From JAXMCI01 sp046349435 (GTDB lineage Bacteria > Pseudomonadota > Alphaproteobacteria > Dongiales > Dongiaceae): 64,000 nt of DNA. The notes beneath the pieces are model-generated. The model ran no database searches and was not told the DNA's origin. It saw only the letters and a list, made by a program, of their open reading frames with translations. This document shows positions 41,907 through 50,426 of this stretch, one piece after another (within the stretch, counting starts at the first letter, position 1; each line of letters opens with the position of its first letter). The stretch is taken from NCBI GenBank assembly GCA_046349435.1, contig JAXMCI010000013.1, positions 62,001 through 126,000 on the forward strand, read 5' to 3'. The position numbers and the translations under genes were made by a program.

Positions 41907-42208
41907 GCCTCGCCCCCGAACAGCAGGCGGTGCAGCTCGGGGTCGTAGTAGGAGAGCAGCCGGCGGGCGAAGTCGGGGGTCGGCACGCCAAGGCTGCGGG
42001 CCCAGGCCTCCATGCTCTCGGAGGGCACCCGGCCGAAGCCGTTCTCGACCTGCGAGACGAAGGTGTAGTAGCGCAGCCCGAGCCGCGCCGCGAGGTCCAT
42101 CTGGGACAGGCCGGCGGCCCGGCGCAGCTGCTTCAGCCAGCTGCCGGCCTCCTTGCGCAGCAGCCGCGCCTCCGGCGCCGTCCTGGCGAAATGCATCGGG
42201 GCGGCCAT
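41903..42208 (-). CDS. XRE-family helix-turn-helix regulator
   Basis: 101 residues. Helix-turn-helix KQLRRAAGLSQMDLAARLGL (written as the core LSQMDLAARLG) followed by YYTFVSQVENGFGRVPSESM, the usual recognition-helix pattern. C-terminal helical tail (LLSYYDPELHRLLFGGEA). Of three nearby Met codons, the second (42208) is preferred because GGGAGG lies 6 bases upstream; for the first (42214) that site is immediately adjacent. Likely autoregulates the two-gene unit. Confidence 0.85.
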   Translation of the reverse strand: MAAPMHFARTAPEARLLRKEAGSWLKQLRRAAGLSQMDLAARLGLRYYTFVSQVENGFGRVPSESMEAWARSLGVPTPDFARRLLSYYDPELHRLLFGGEA

Positions 42209-42278
42209 CGCCATCCTCCCACGAAAGCGGAGCGGGCGGGCCCCGTCGCCGGAGCCCGCCCGCCCTGGTTCAGCTCTG

Positions 42279-43001
42279 TCAGTCGCGCCGCTCGCCGAAG
42301 AGCTGCAGCAGCGCCAGGAAGATGTTGATGAAGTCGAGATAGAGGGCCAGCGCGCCGAGCAGGGCCTTCTTGGCCATCACGTCGCCGGCGTCGCTCGCCA
42401 GGTAGACTTCCTTGATCCGCTGCGTGTCGTAGGCGGTGAGGCCGGTGAACACGAGCACGGTGATCACCGAGATGGCGAACTGCAGCGCGGTCGAGCCGAT
42501 GAAGATGTTCACCAGGCTGGCGATGACGATGCCGATCAGCCCCATGAACAGGAACGAGCCGAAACCCGACAGGTCGCGCCGCGTGGTGTAGCCGTAGAGG
42601 CTGGTCGCGGCGAAGGTCGCGGCGGTGATGAAGAAGATGCGCGCGATGCTGGTGCCGGTGAAGACCAGGAAGATCCCGGCCAGCGACAGGCCCATCAGCC
42701 CGGCATAGACCCAGAAGGTGGCCATCGCCGCGCCGGTGCTCATCTTCTCGATGCGGAAGCTGAGGAACATCACGGCGGCGAGCGGCGCCAGCATCACCAC
42801 CCAGATCAGCGGCGTGCCGGCGATCTGCTGGTAGAAGCCGCTGGCGACGGCGCCATAGGCGACCAGGCCGGTCAGCGCCAGCCCGCCCGCCATGGTGTTG
42901 TAGACCTGCAGCATGTAGCGCCGCAGGCCGGCATCGATGGCCGCATCGCCGGCGGTCGCGGTCATGCCGTAGCGCAGGCGGCCCGAGGGATCGTAGCTCA
43001 T
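42279..43001 (-). CDS. Bax inhibitor-1 / YccA family membrane protein
   Basis: 240 residues, seven membrane segments. Family signs: YMLQVYNTMAGGLALTGLVA, the central FTGTSIARIFFITAATFAAT, SLYGYTTRRDLSGFGSFLFM and the C-terminal DFINIFLALLQLFG with the conserved Asp thought to form the pH-sensing, Ca2+-leak pore. Preceded by a promoter at 43045. Confidence 0.95.
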   Translation of the reverse strand: MSYDPSGRLRYGMTATAGDAAIDAGLRRYMLQVYNTMAGGLALTGLVAYGAVASGFYQQIAGTPLIWVVMLAPLAAVMFLSFRIEKMSTGAAMATFWVYAGLMGLSLAGIFLVFTGTSIARIFFITAATFAATSLYGYTTRRDLSGFGSFLFMGLIGIVIASLVNIFIGSTALQFAISVITVLVFTGLTAYDTQRIKEVYLASDAGDVMAKKALLGALALYLDFINIFLALLQLFGERRD

Positions 43002-43044
43002 GAACGGACGTCTCCTGTGACGCGGTTCGCTATTTCAGGACTGC

Positions 43045-43073
43045 TATATGACCCTGGCGGGGCGGCGGTTCAA
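43045..43073 (-). promoter_or_regulatory. Candidate promoter for the Bax inhibitor-1 family gene
   Basis: On the minus strand: TTGAAC (43068-43073), 17 bases, CATATA (43045-43050). CAGGAG further downstream is the ribosome site. The same TTGAAC -35 is used at 39666. Confidence 0.45.
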
Positions 43074-43174
43074 GATCCCCGCGGATGGTGTCCCCGGGCG
43101 CGGCGGCGGACCGTCCTCGACGGCCCCCGACGCCGCTGGCAGGATGGCCGGCCCCGGACGGAGAGGAACGGCTC

Positions 43175-45091
43175 ATGAGCGCCACCGAGGCACCCTATGG
43201 CAGCTGGGTGTCGCCGATCACCGCCGACCTCATCGTCGGCGAGACGATCTCGCTCGGCGACGTGCTGGTCGACGGCGATGACGTCTACTGGATCGAGGGC
43301 CGGCCGGCCGAGGGCGGGCGCGCCGTGCTGGTGCGGGCGCTGCCCGGCGGCGGCGCGCGCGACGTCGTCCCCGCTCCGTTCAACTGCCGCACCCGGGTCC
43401 ACGAATATGGCGGCGGCGCCGCGACGGTGGCCGGCGGCACCGTGATCTTCGCCAACTTCGCCGACCAGCGGCTCTACCGCATCGGGCCGGGCGACGCGGC
43501 GCCGCGTCCGGTCACGCCCGAGGGCGCGATGCGCTATGCCGACGGGGTGGTCGACCGCCGCCGCGGCCTGTGGATCGGGGTGCGCGAGGACCATTCCGAC
43601 GCCGCCCGCGAGCCGGCCAACAGCATCGTCGCGATCGACCTCGCCGCCGGCGGGGCCGGCCGGGTGCTGGTCGAGGGCAGCGACTTCTACAGCTTCCCGC
43701 GGCTGTCGCCCGATGGCGGGCGGCTCGCCTGGACCTGCTGGAACCACCCCGACATGCCGTGGGTCGGCACCGAGCTGTGGGTCGCCACGCTCGGCGCCGA
43801 CGGCAGCCTGTCGGGGGCGGCGCGGGTGGCCGGCAGCCGCAGTGAATCGATCTTCCAGCCGGCCTGGTCGCCCGACGGGCGGCTGCATTTCGTCAGCGAC
43901 CGGACCGGCTGGTGGAATCTCTACCGGCTGGAGGCCGATGGCAGCATCGCGCCGCTCTGCACGCGCGAGGCCGAGCTCGGCCGGTCGCAATGGAACTTCG
44001 GCCTCTCGACCTACGACTTCACCGCCGACGGCCGCATCCTCTGCGCCCATCGCGAGCGCAGCGGAACCCGCCTCGGGCTGCTCGACCCCGGGAGCCGCGT
44101 CCTGGCCGAGCTCGACCTGCCCTTCACCGAGCTCGGTTCCGTCCGGGTCGCCGGCGGCCGGGCCGTGTTCCGCGCCGGCTCGCCCACCACGCCGATGGCG
44201 ATCCTGGCGCTCGATCTCGCGACCCGCGCCGTCACGCGCCTCAAGGCCTCGACCGGGGTCGCCGACGACCCGGCCCTCAGCCGCTACTTCTCGGTGCCCG
44301 AGCTGCGCGAGTTCCCCACCGCCGGCGGCCGCACCGCCTTCGGCTACTACTACCCCCCGGCCAACCCCGACTACCGCGCGCCGGCCGGCGAGGCGCCGCC
44401 GCTGCTGGTCGAGAGCCATGGCGGCCCGACCGCCTCGACCTCGAGCGTGCTCAACCTCGGCATCCAGTTCTGGACCAGCCGCGGCATCGCCGTGCTCGAC
44501 GTCGACTATGGCGGCAGCACCGGCTACGGCCGGGCCTATCGCGAGCGGCTGCAGGGCGCCTGGGGCGTGGTCGACGTCGACGATTGCGCCAACGGCGCGA
44601 CCGCCATGGCGGGCGAGGGCCTGGCCGACCCGAACCGCATGGTGATCACCGGCGGCAGCGCCGGCGGCTACACCACGCTCGCCTGCCTCGCCTTCCGCGA
44701 CGTCTTCAGGGGCGGCGCCAGCTACTACGGGATCGGCGACCTCGAGGCGCTGGCCCGCGACACCCACAAGTTCGAATCGCGCTACCTCGACTGGCTGATC
44801 GGCCCCTGGCCGGAGCAGGCCGCGCTCTACCGCGAGCGCTCGCCGATCCACCACATCGACCGGCTGAAGGCGCCGATCGCCTTCTTCCAGGGGGCGGAGG
44901 ACAAGGTGGTGCCGCCGAACCAGGCCGAGATGATGGTCGACGCGCTGCGCCGCAAGGGCATCCCGGCCGGCTACATCCTGTTCGAGGGCGAGCAGCACGG
45001 CTTCCGCCGCGCCGCCAACATCAAGCGCGCGCTCGAGGCCGAGCTCTACTTCTACGCCGTCCTCGTCTTCGGCATCCGGCTGGGCTACTGA
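43175..45091 (+). CDS. S9-family prolyl oligopeptidase / dipeptidyl aminopeptidase-like
   Basis: 638-residue serine peptidase or acyl-aminoacyl peptidase. N-terminal seven-bladed beta-propeller (about 20-370) with blade motifs FSFPRLSPDGGRLAWTCW-like (written here as LSPDGGRLAW) and PAWSPDGRLHFVSDRTGWW. C-terminal alpha/beta hydrolase: S495 in GGSAGGYTT, D576 in GAEDKVVPP, H608 in EQHGFRR. No signal peptide, so cytoplasmic. GAGAGGAA supports the ATG at 43175. Its 3' end overlaps the converging hipA gene by 7 bases. Confidence 0.93.
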   Translation: MSATEAPYGSWVSPITADLIVGETISLGDVLVDGDDVYWIEGRPAEGGRAVLVRALPGGGARDVVPAPFNCRTRVHEYGGGAATVAGGTVIFANFADQRLYRIGPGDAAPRPVTPEGAMRYADGVVDRRRGLWIGVREDHSDAAREPANSIVAIDLAAGGAGRVLVEGSDFYSFPRLSPDGGRLAWTCWNHPDMPWVGTELWVATLGADGSLSGAARVAGSRSESIFQPAWSPDGRLHFVSDRTGWWNLYRLEADGSIAPLCTREAELGRSQWNFGLSTYDFTADGRILCAHRERSGTRLGLLDPGSRVLAELDLPFTELGSVRVAGGRAVFRAGSPTTPMAILALDLATRAVTRLKASTGVADDPALSRYFSVPELREFPTAGGRTAFGYYYPPANPDYRAPAGEAPPLLVESHGGPTASTSSVLNLGIQFWTSRGIAVLDVDYGGSTGYGRAYRERLQGAWGVVDVDDCANGATAMAGEGLADPNRMVITGGSAGGYTTLACLAFRDVFRGGASYYGIGDLEALARDTHKFESRYLDWLIGPWPEQAALYRERSPIHHIDRLKAPIAFFQGAEDKVVPPNQAEMMVDALRRKGIPAGYILFEGEQHGFRRAANIKRALEAELYFYAVLVFGIRLGY

Positions 45092-46350
45092 TCCTGGCGG
45101 CTCCGGTCGGACGGCCCGCGGCGGCTGGCCGCCAGCACCGCGTCCGCACGGCGTGCGATCCGCTCGGCGAAGAGCGTCAGCACCGACAGGCTGGCATCGT
45201 TCTCTCGGGCGATCTCGCGCGCGACTGCCTCCGCGCGCGCCGCTACCGCTGTCGCGATCACGCCGACCTGGCGCAGGATCGCCGCCTGCGACAGGCCGAC
45301 ACGTGCCGCGAAGCGCTCCCAGTGCCGGCGCTCGATGAACTCGGGCCGGCTGACGCCGGCGACCTTCATCGCCAGATTGCCGGTGACATTGTCGTAGGCC
45401 AGCGCCGTCATCAGGTCGTAGCCCGGCGCGAGACGAACCGGCCCCGGTGCGAGCATCAGAGCGTAGTTCTTGGCATGACGGTCGCTATCTCCGATGCAGG
45501 CCGCGAAGATGACAAGGTCGAGGAGCGCGAGACGATCGGCGGCGGGCCGGCGCGCATGCCGGTCCAGCACGGCGAAGAGATCCGCGAGCCCGGGCCCTCG
45601 CCCGGATTCGTACTTTTGGGTGGGATAGCGGCCCAGCGCCTGGCAGAGATCCTCCTGGTGCGACCGCGAGACACGATGTCCGCCGACGATGCGACGATCG
45701 AAGCGCTCGACGAGCAGGTATGGGCGGCCAGCCGCGCGCGCCATCGCCGCAGCGGCCACGGGCAGGCCGAGCGCGGCGGCGAGCCGCAGGCAGAGCAGCT
45801 CGTTCTCCACGGTCGCGTAGAGACGCTGGCTGGCCGGCTTCAGGATGTGCGTCGACGCGGCGCCATTCAGCGGCAGATGAATGCGGCCGTCGAAGACGGC
45901 GACAGCCAGCTTCGACTGCGCCCCGGCCAGCGACATGGTGATGTCGGCTTCGCCCGCCAGCAGCGGACGCCGCGGAAGCCGGTCGATTGCGTCGGCGAGC
46001 GCCGCCTCGTCGAGTGCGTGGTAACGCCCGGCGTCACGCGGCTCCGGGCCGCCGATCGAGAGTGCCCCGGCCGTGTCGCGGCCCATTCGCTCGAGCAGGC
46101 CATACACGTCGCCCGGATCGCGGCCGAGGAGACGGCCGATTGTCTCGAGCTGGCGGTCCTCGGGCAGCAGATTCGCGAACCACGGGGTGGCGACCTCGCC
46201 GGAGCAGGTCTCCGCCGCCAGCGGCATCGTGACCGAGATGGCAAAGCGGTCCGGATTCCCGAGCCAGCCCCGGTCGTAGGTGAAGGAGAGCAGCGGGCCG
46301 GCATGCTCGATCCGTCCGACCCGGTCGTCCTCGAAGAAGACATCGAGCAT
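45085..46350 (-). CDS. hipA: HipA-family serine/threonine kinase toxin
   Basis: 421 residues, the normal HipA length. N-terminal HipA-1 subdomain (FANLLPEDRQLETIGRLLGR), then the kinase: SLAGAQSKLAVAVFDGRI, THILKPAS, the catalytic loop GDSDRHAKNYAL with Asp and Asn, and the metal motif APGYDLMTALAYD. HipA toxins phosphorylate glutamyl-tRNA synthetase and halt growth. hipB lies 3 bases upstream on the same strand. GC and codon use are slightly less extreme than in neighbours, consistent with a horizontally moved module (impression, not calculated). Confidence 0.93.
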   Translation of the reverse strand: MLDVFFEDDRVGRIEHAGPLLSFTYDRGWLGNPDRFAISVTMPLAAETCSGEVATPWFANLLPEDRQLETIGRLLGRDPGDVYGLLERMGRDTAGALSIGGPEPRDAGRYHALDEAALADAIDRLPRRPLLAGEADITMSLAGAQSKLAVAVFDGRIHLPLNGAASTHILKPASQRLYATVENELLCLRLAAALGLPVAAAAMARAAGRPYLLVERFDRRIVGGHRVSRSHQEDLCQALGRYPTQKYESGRGPGLADLFAVLDRHARRPAADRLALLDLVIFAACIGDSDRHAKNYALMLAPGPVRLAPGYDLMTALAYDNVTGNLAMKVAGVSRPEFIERRHWERFAARVGLSQAAILRQVGVIATAVAARAEAVAREIARENDASLSVLTLFAERIARRADAVLAASRRGPSDRSRQDQ

Positions 46351-46353
46351 GGC

Positions 46354-46590
46354 TCAGCGGCCGAGGACGAGCTCGACGCGCAGGCCGAGCGCCGCAGCCA
46401 CCTTCAGCGCCTTGTCGAGATGCGAGGTGCCCTTGCCGCGCTCCAGCTCCACGATGAAGCGCTCGCCCGTGCCGACCGCCAGGGCGAGCTTGCGCTGCGT
46501 CAGGCCGAGCGAGCGCCTGGCGTCGCGAACGGCGGCGCCGAACTCCTCGGCCGATCGCGCGACGACCGACGCTGTCGCTGGCTGCACCAT
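46354..46590 (-). CDS. hipB: HipB-family antitoxin / XRE repressor
   Basis: 78 residues. Single XRE helix-turn-helix (VRDARRSLGLTQRKLALAVG, then TGERFIVELERGKGTSHLDK) with a short hydrophobic C-terminus (LRVELVLGR) that would dock on HipA. Neutralises HipA and represses the operon. Two matching palindromic sites upstream (46590-46607 and 46640-46657) are the probable operators; the first overlaps its own start codon. Confidence 0.93.
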   Translation of the reverse strand: MVQPATASVVARSAEEFGAAVRDARRSLGLTQRKLALAVGTGERFIVELERGKGTSHLDKALKVAAALGLRVELVLGR

Positions 46591-46607
46591 CTTACCGATC
46601 GGGACGA
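46590..46607. promoter_or_regulatory. Proximal HipB operator candidate (O1)
   Basis: 18-bp imperfect palindrome TCTTACCGATCGGGACGA (14 of 18 positions symmetric). It matches the distal site at 15 of 18 positions and covers the hipB start codon and probable transcription start. Confidence 0.55.
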
Positions 46608-46633
46608 TACCCGCTCTCGACCCCTCCTGCCAA
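46604..46633 (-). promoter_or_regulatory. hipBA promoter candidate
   Basis: On the minus strand: TTGGCA (46628-46633), 18 bases, TATCGT (46604-46609). It lies between the two palindromes, with O1 overlapping the -10. The expected start is a few bases before the hipB ATG, so the leader would be very short. Confidence 0.5.
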
Positions 46634-46639
46634 TAGCGA

Positions 46640-46657
46640 TCTTCCCGATCAGGAAGA
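46640..46657. promoter_or_regulatory. Distal HipB operator candidate (O2)
   Basis: Perfect inverted repeat TCTTCC, 6 bases, GGAAGA. Its start is exactly 50 bp from that of O1, close to five helical turns, so two HipB dimers could sit on the same DNA face on either side of the promoter. Confidence 0.6.
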
Positions 46658-46714
46658 CTTGCGCGGGCAGCTGCGGCCTGCCCGGCCCTGCCCGAGCCCT
46701 GCCCGCCCCCGCAT

Positions 46715-46744
46715 TTGACCCGCAGCGCCCCGCTTCCCTATACT
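46715..46744 (+). promoter_or_regulatory. Promoter of the pheST leader
   Basis: TTGACC (46715-46720), 18 bases, TATACT (46739-46744), start expected near 46751. This is about 180 bases before pheS, leaving a leader that contains a small ORF and an intrinsic terminator. The whole 340-base gap 46591-46930 is accounted for by the hipBA control region and this leader. Confidence 0.6.
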
Positions 46745-46779
46745 CCGCGCCGCTTTTCGGCCGGTGCGAGGGACGATCG

Positions 46780-46863
46780 GTGGCACGGGTGCGTCTGACC
46801 GCTCGATTTAGCCGCTGCCAGCGGGCTCGCGCCGCCGGCACGGGCGGGTCGGCGTCGCGCTAG
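46780..46863 (+). CDS. Possible 27-residue leader peptide upstream of pheS
   Basis: Starts at GTG with GAGGGA 6 bases upstream and ends at TAG 23 bases before the terminator stem: V-A-R-V-R-L-T-A-R-F-S-R then 15 more residues. It contains seven Arg and one Phe (TTT, a rare codon in a genome this GC-rich). The geometry fits an attenuator leader peptide, but a Phe-sensing leader would be expected to have several Phe codons. Confidence 0.35.
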   Translation: MARVRLTARFSRCQRARAAGTGGSASR

Positions 46864-46885
46864 GCGCCGGGCCGGGACGGGTCGA

Positions 46886-46909
46886 GGGGCCGCTCTTCGG
46901 CCCCTTTTT
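46886..46909 (+). terminator. Intrinsic terminator/attenuator in the pheST leader
   Basis: Perfect 7-bp stem GGGGCCG (46886-46892) and CGGCCCC (46898-46904), loop CTCTT, followed directly by TTTTT (46905-46909). It ends 21 bases before the pheS ATG. No complete plus-strand gene lies between the promoter and this terminator, so it most likely attenuates pheST. Confidence 0.75.
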
Positions 46910-46930
46910 CATTTCGGGATCAGGGCAAGC

Positions 46931-48004
46931 ATGGATCTGGACACCGTCAAGGCCAAGTGGGTCGAGGCCGCGGCCGCCGCCGCGAGCAGCGCGGCGCTCG
47001 AGGCGATCCGCGTCGAGGCGCTCGGCAAGAAGGGCGAGATCACCGGCCTGATGAAGGGGCTGGGGGCGATGAGCCCGGAGGAGCGGCGCGCCGCCGGGGC
47101 GGGGCTCAACGCGGTCAAGGAGGCGGTGGGCGCGGCGATCGAGGCGCGCCGCGCCGCGCTGGAGGCGGCCGACCTCGCCGCGGCGCTGGCCCGCGACCGG
47201 ATCGACGTCAGCCTGCCGCCGCGGCCGGAGGCGGCCGGCCGGCTGCATCCGATCAGCCAGACGATCGACGAGATCGTGGCGATCTTCGGCGAGATGGGCT
47301 TCTCGGTCGCCGAAGGGCCGGACATCGAGGACGACTTCCACAACTTCACCGCCCTCAACATCCCGCCCGACCACCCGGCGCGGCAGATGCACGACACCTT
47401 CTACCTGCCGGAGCGGCCGGACGGCAGCCGCATGGTGCTGCGCACCCACACCTCGCCGGTGCAGGTCCGCACCATGCAGCAGACGCCGCCGCCGCTGCGC
47501 ATCATCGCGCCCGGCCGCACCTATCGCTGCGACAGCGACATGACCCACACCCCGATGTTCCACCAGGTCGAGGGGCTGGTCATCGACGAGACCACCCACA
47601 TGGGCCATCTCAAGGGCTGCCTGGTCGATTTCTGCCGCGCCTTCTTCGGCGTGCCGGACCTGCCGCTGCGCTTCCGCCCGAGCTTCTTCCCCTTCACCGA
47701 GCCCTCGGCCGAGGTCGATATCGGCTGCTCGCGCAAGGGCGGCGAGCTCAAGCTCGGCAATTACGGCGACTGGCTGGAGATCCTCGGCTGCGGCATGGTC
47801 CACCCCAAGGTGCTGGCGATGTGCGGCGTCGACCCGGCCCGCTACCAGGGCTTTGCCTTCGGCATGGGGATCGAGCGCATCGCCATGCTGAAATACGGCA
47901 TCCCCGACCTGCGCACCTTCTTCGAGGCCGACCTGCGCTGGCTGCGCCATTACGGCTTCCTGCCGCTCGAGGTGCCGAGCCTGACCGGAGGGCTGTCGCG
48001 ATGA
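46931..48004 (+). CDS. pheS: Phenylalanine-tRNA ligase alpha subunit
   Basis: Catalytic subunit of the (alpha-beta)2 enzyme that charges tRNA-Phe. 357 residues. N-terminal coiled coil for tRNA binding, then class II motifs: motif 1 HPISQTIDEIVAIFGEMGFS, motif 2 IIAPGRTYRCDSDMTHTPMF-type sequence, FRPSFFPFTEPSAEVDI and motif 3 GFAFGMGIERIAMLKYGI. The stop overlaps the pheT ATG (ATGA). Confidence 0.97.
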   Translation: MDLDTVKAKWVEAAAAAASSAALEAIRVEALGKKGEITGLMKGLGAMSPEERRAAGAGLNAVKEAVGAAIEARRAALEAADLAAALARDRIDVSLPPRPEAAGRLHPISQTIDEIVAIFGEMGFSVAEGPDIEDDFHNFTALNIPPDHPARQMHDTFYLPERPDGSRMVLRTHTSPVQVRTMQQTPPPLRIIAPGRTYRCDSDMTHTPMFHQVEGLVIDETTHMGHLKGCLVDFCRAFFGVPDLPLRFRPSFFPFTEPSAEVDIGCSRKGGELKLGNYGDWLEILGCGMVHPKVLAMCGVDPARYQGFAFGMGIERIAMLKYGIPDLRTFFEADLRWLRHYGFLPLEVPSLTGGLSR

Positions 48005-50400
48005 AGTTCACGCTCGACTGGCTGAAGGACCATCTCGAGACCGAGGCCGACGCCGCCACGATCGGCGCGCGGCTGACCGCCCTCGGCCTCGAGGTCGAGA
48101 GCATCGAGGACCGCGCCGCGGCGCTCGCCCCCTTCACCGTGGGGTACGTCGTCGAGGCGCGCCAGCACCCCAACGCCGACCGGCTGCGCCTCTGCACCGT
48201 CGAGACCGCCGCCGGCATCGTCCAAGTGGTGTGCGGCGCGCCCAATGCGCGCACCGGCATGAAGGGCGTCTTCGCCCCGGTCGGCAGCACCATCCCCGGC
48301 ACCGGGCTGCATCTCCAGGCCGGCACGATCCGCGGCGAGGCCTCCAACGGCATGCTCTGCTCGATGCGCGAGATGGGGCTGTCGGACGAGCATGACGGCA
48401 TCATCGAGCTGCCGGCCGACGCGCCGGTGGGCAAGCCCTTCGCCGAGGTGCTCGGCCTGGCCGGCGCGGTGATCGACGTCTCGGTGACCCCCGACCGGGC
48501 CGACTGCCTGGGCGTGCGCGGCATCGCCCGCGACCTCGCCGCCGCCGGCCTCGGCACGCTGAAGCCGGTCGACCTCTCGCCGGTGGCGGGCCGCTTCGCC
48601 TCGCCGATCGCCTGGCGGCGCGACCTGCCCGCCGACCGCCAAGCGGCCTGCCCCTACGTGGTCGGCCGCTACTTCCGCAAGGTGCGCAACGGGCCATCCC
48701 CGCGCTGGCTGCAGGAGCGGCTGCGCGCCATCGGCCTCAGGCCGATCTCGGCGCTGGTCGACATCACCAACTACGTCACCTTCGACCTCGGCCGGCCGCT
48801 GCACGTCTTCGACGCCGACCGGCTGGCCGGCGACCTGACGATGCGCATGGCGCGCCCGGGCGAAAGCATCCTGGCGCTCGACGGCCGCACCTACGCGCTC
48901 GACCCCGAGATGACGGTGATCGCCGATTCGCGCGGCGTGCACGGCATCGGCGGGGTGATGGGCGGCGAGGAGACCGGCGTGCGCGACGACACCGTCAACG
49001 TCTTCCTCGAGGTGGCGCTGTTCGACGCCAAGCGCACCGCCGCCACCGGGCGGCGGCTCGGCATCGAGAGCGACGCGCGCTACCGCTTCGAGCGCGGCCT
49101 CGACCCGGTCTCCGCCGAATGGGGCGCCGAGGTGGCGGCCCGGCTGATCATGGAGCTCACCGGCGGCGAGCCGAGCGGGACGGTGGCGGCCGGCACCATG
49201 CCGGCCTGGGAGCGCAGCCTGGCCCTGCGGCCGGAGCGGGTCGCCGGACTCGGCGGGCTCGACGTGCCGGCCGCCGAGTCGGCCGCCGTGCTGCAGGCGC
49301 TGGGCTTCGACGTCGCCGCCGCGAGCGGCCGGCTGGAGGTCGCGGTGCCCTCCTGGCGGCACGACGTCGAGGGCGAGCCCGACCTCGTCGAGGAGGTGCT
49401 GCGGGTCAAGGGCTTCGACCACATCCCGGCGGTGTCGCTGCCCCGCGCCACGGCGATGCCCGAGCCGGCGCTGACGCCGGCACAGCGCCGCGTGCCGCTG
49501 GCCAAGCGCCTGCTGGCGGCGCGCGGCCTGACCGAGGCGGTGACCTTCAGCTTCATGCCGAAGAGCCTCGCCGAGCGTTTCGGCGGCGGCCAGCCGGCGC
49601 TGCTGCTGGCCAACCCGATCTCCGCCGACCTCGACGCCATGCGGCCCTCGATCCTGCCCAACCTGCTGCAGGCGGCGCAGCGCAACGCCGCCCGCGGCCT
49701 CGGCGAGCTCGGCCTGTTCGAGGTCGGGCCGCAATACGCCTCGGACGCGCCGGACGGCCAGCAGCTGATGGCCACCGGCCTGCGCGTCGGCCGCACCGGC
49801 CCGCGCCACTGGGCGGCGCCGCCGCGCGCCCTCGACGCCTTCGACGCCAAGGCCGACGCGCTGGCGCTGCTGGCGGCGCTGGGGCTGCCGACCGACAACC
49901 TGCAGAGCGACCCGAGCCCGCCCGCCTGGTACCATCCCGGCCGGGCCGGCACGCTCAGGCTCGGCGGCAACCGGCTGGCGCATTTCGGCGAGCTGCATCC
50001 GGCGATCCTGAAGGCGCTCGACATCGCCGGCCCGGCGGTCGCCTTCGAGCTGTTCCTCGACCGGGTGCCGCTGCCGCGCAGCCGCGGCACGGCGCGGCCG
50101 GCGCTCGCCGCATCGCCCTTCCAGCCGGTCGAGCGCGACTTCGCCTTCCTGGTCGATCGCGGCGTCGCCGCCGAGGCGGTGCTGCGTGCCGTCAGGGGCG
50201 CCGACAAGGCGCTGATCGCCGCGGCCGGCATCTTCGACCTCTACGAGGGGCCGGGCGTGCCGGAGGGCAAGAAGTCGCTCGCCGTCACCGTCACCCTGCA
50301 GCCGGCCGACCGCACGCTGACCGACGCGGAGATCGAGGCGGTGGCCGGCCGCATCGTCGCCGCCGCCGCCAAGGCGACCGGCGCCGAGCTGCGCCGCTGA
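48001..50400 (+). CDS. pheT: Phenylalanine-tRNA ligase beta subunit
   Basis: 799 residues, long bacterial form. EMAP-like tRNA-binding domain (about 39-148, HPNADRLRLCTVETAAGIVQ), B3/4 editing domain (about 210-385, ISALVDITNYVTFDLGRPLH), B5 domain, the catalytic-like core LAKRLLAARGLTEAVTFSFM and the C-terminal anticodon-binding FDX-ACB domain (FQPVERDFAFLVDRGVAAEA). Forms the heterotetramer with PheS. Confidence 0.97.
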   Translation: MKFTLDWLKDHLETEADAATIGARLTALGLEVESIEDRAAALAPFTVGYVVEARQHPNADRLRLCTVETAAGIVQVVCGAPNARTGMKGVFAPVGSTIPGTGLHLQAGTIRGEASNGMLCSMREMGLSDEHDGIIELPADAPVGKPFAEVLGLAGAVIDVSVTPDRADCLGVRGIARDLAAAGLGTLKPVDLSPVAGRFASPIAWRRDLPADRQAACPYVVGRYFRKVRNGPSPRWLQERLRAIGLRPISALVDITNYVTFDLGRPLHVFDADRLAGDLTMRMARPGESILALDGRTYALDPEMTVIADSRGVHGIGGVMGGEETGVRDDTVNVFLEVALFDAKRTAATGRRLGIESDARYRFERGLDPVSAEWGAEVAARLIMELTGGEPSGTVAAGTMPAWERSLALRPERVAGLGGLDVPAAESAAVLQALGFDVAAASGRLEVAVPSWRHDVEGEPDLVEEVLRVKGFDHIPAVSLPRATAMPEPALTPAQRRVPLAKRLLAARGLTEAVTFSFMPKSLAERFGGGQPALLLANPISADLDAMRPSILPNLLQAAQRNAARGLGELGLFEVGPQYASDAPDGQQLMATGLRVGRTGPRHWAAPPRALDAFDAKADALALLAALGLPTDNLQSDPSPPAWYHPGRAGTLRLGGNRLAHFGELHPAILKALDIAGPAVAFELFLDRVPLPRSRGTARPALAASPFQPVERDFAFLVDRGVAAEAVLRAVRGADKALIAAAGIFDLYEGPGVPEGKKSLAVTVTLQPADRTLTDAEIEAVAGRIVAAAAKATGAELRR

Positions 50401-50426
50401 CCCGCGAGGCACGCCAGGAGGGCCCG

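Noticed and set aside
45085..46657. Genomic island border at hipBA
   Set aside because: hipBA is a frequently moved module, but I see no integrase, direct-repeat ends or tRNA target; codon bias was not calculated.
43912..46863. 983-codon plus-strand frame crossing the S9 peptidase and hipBA
   Set aside because: Runs out of frame through one gene and antisense through two others; only its last 28 codons (pheST leader ORF) were kept, as a weak call.
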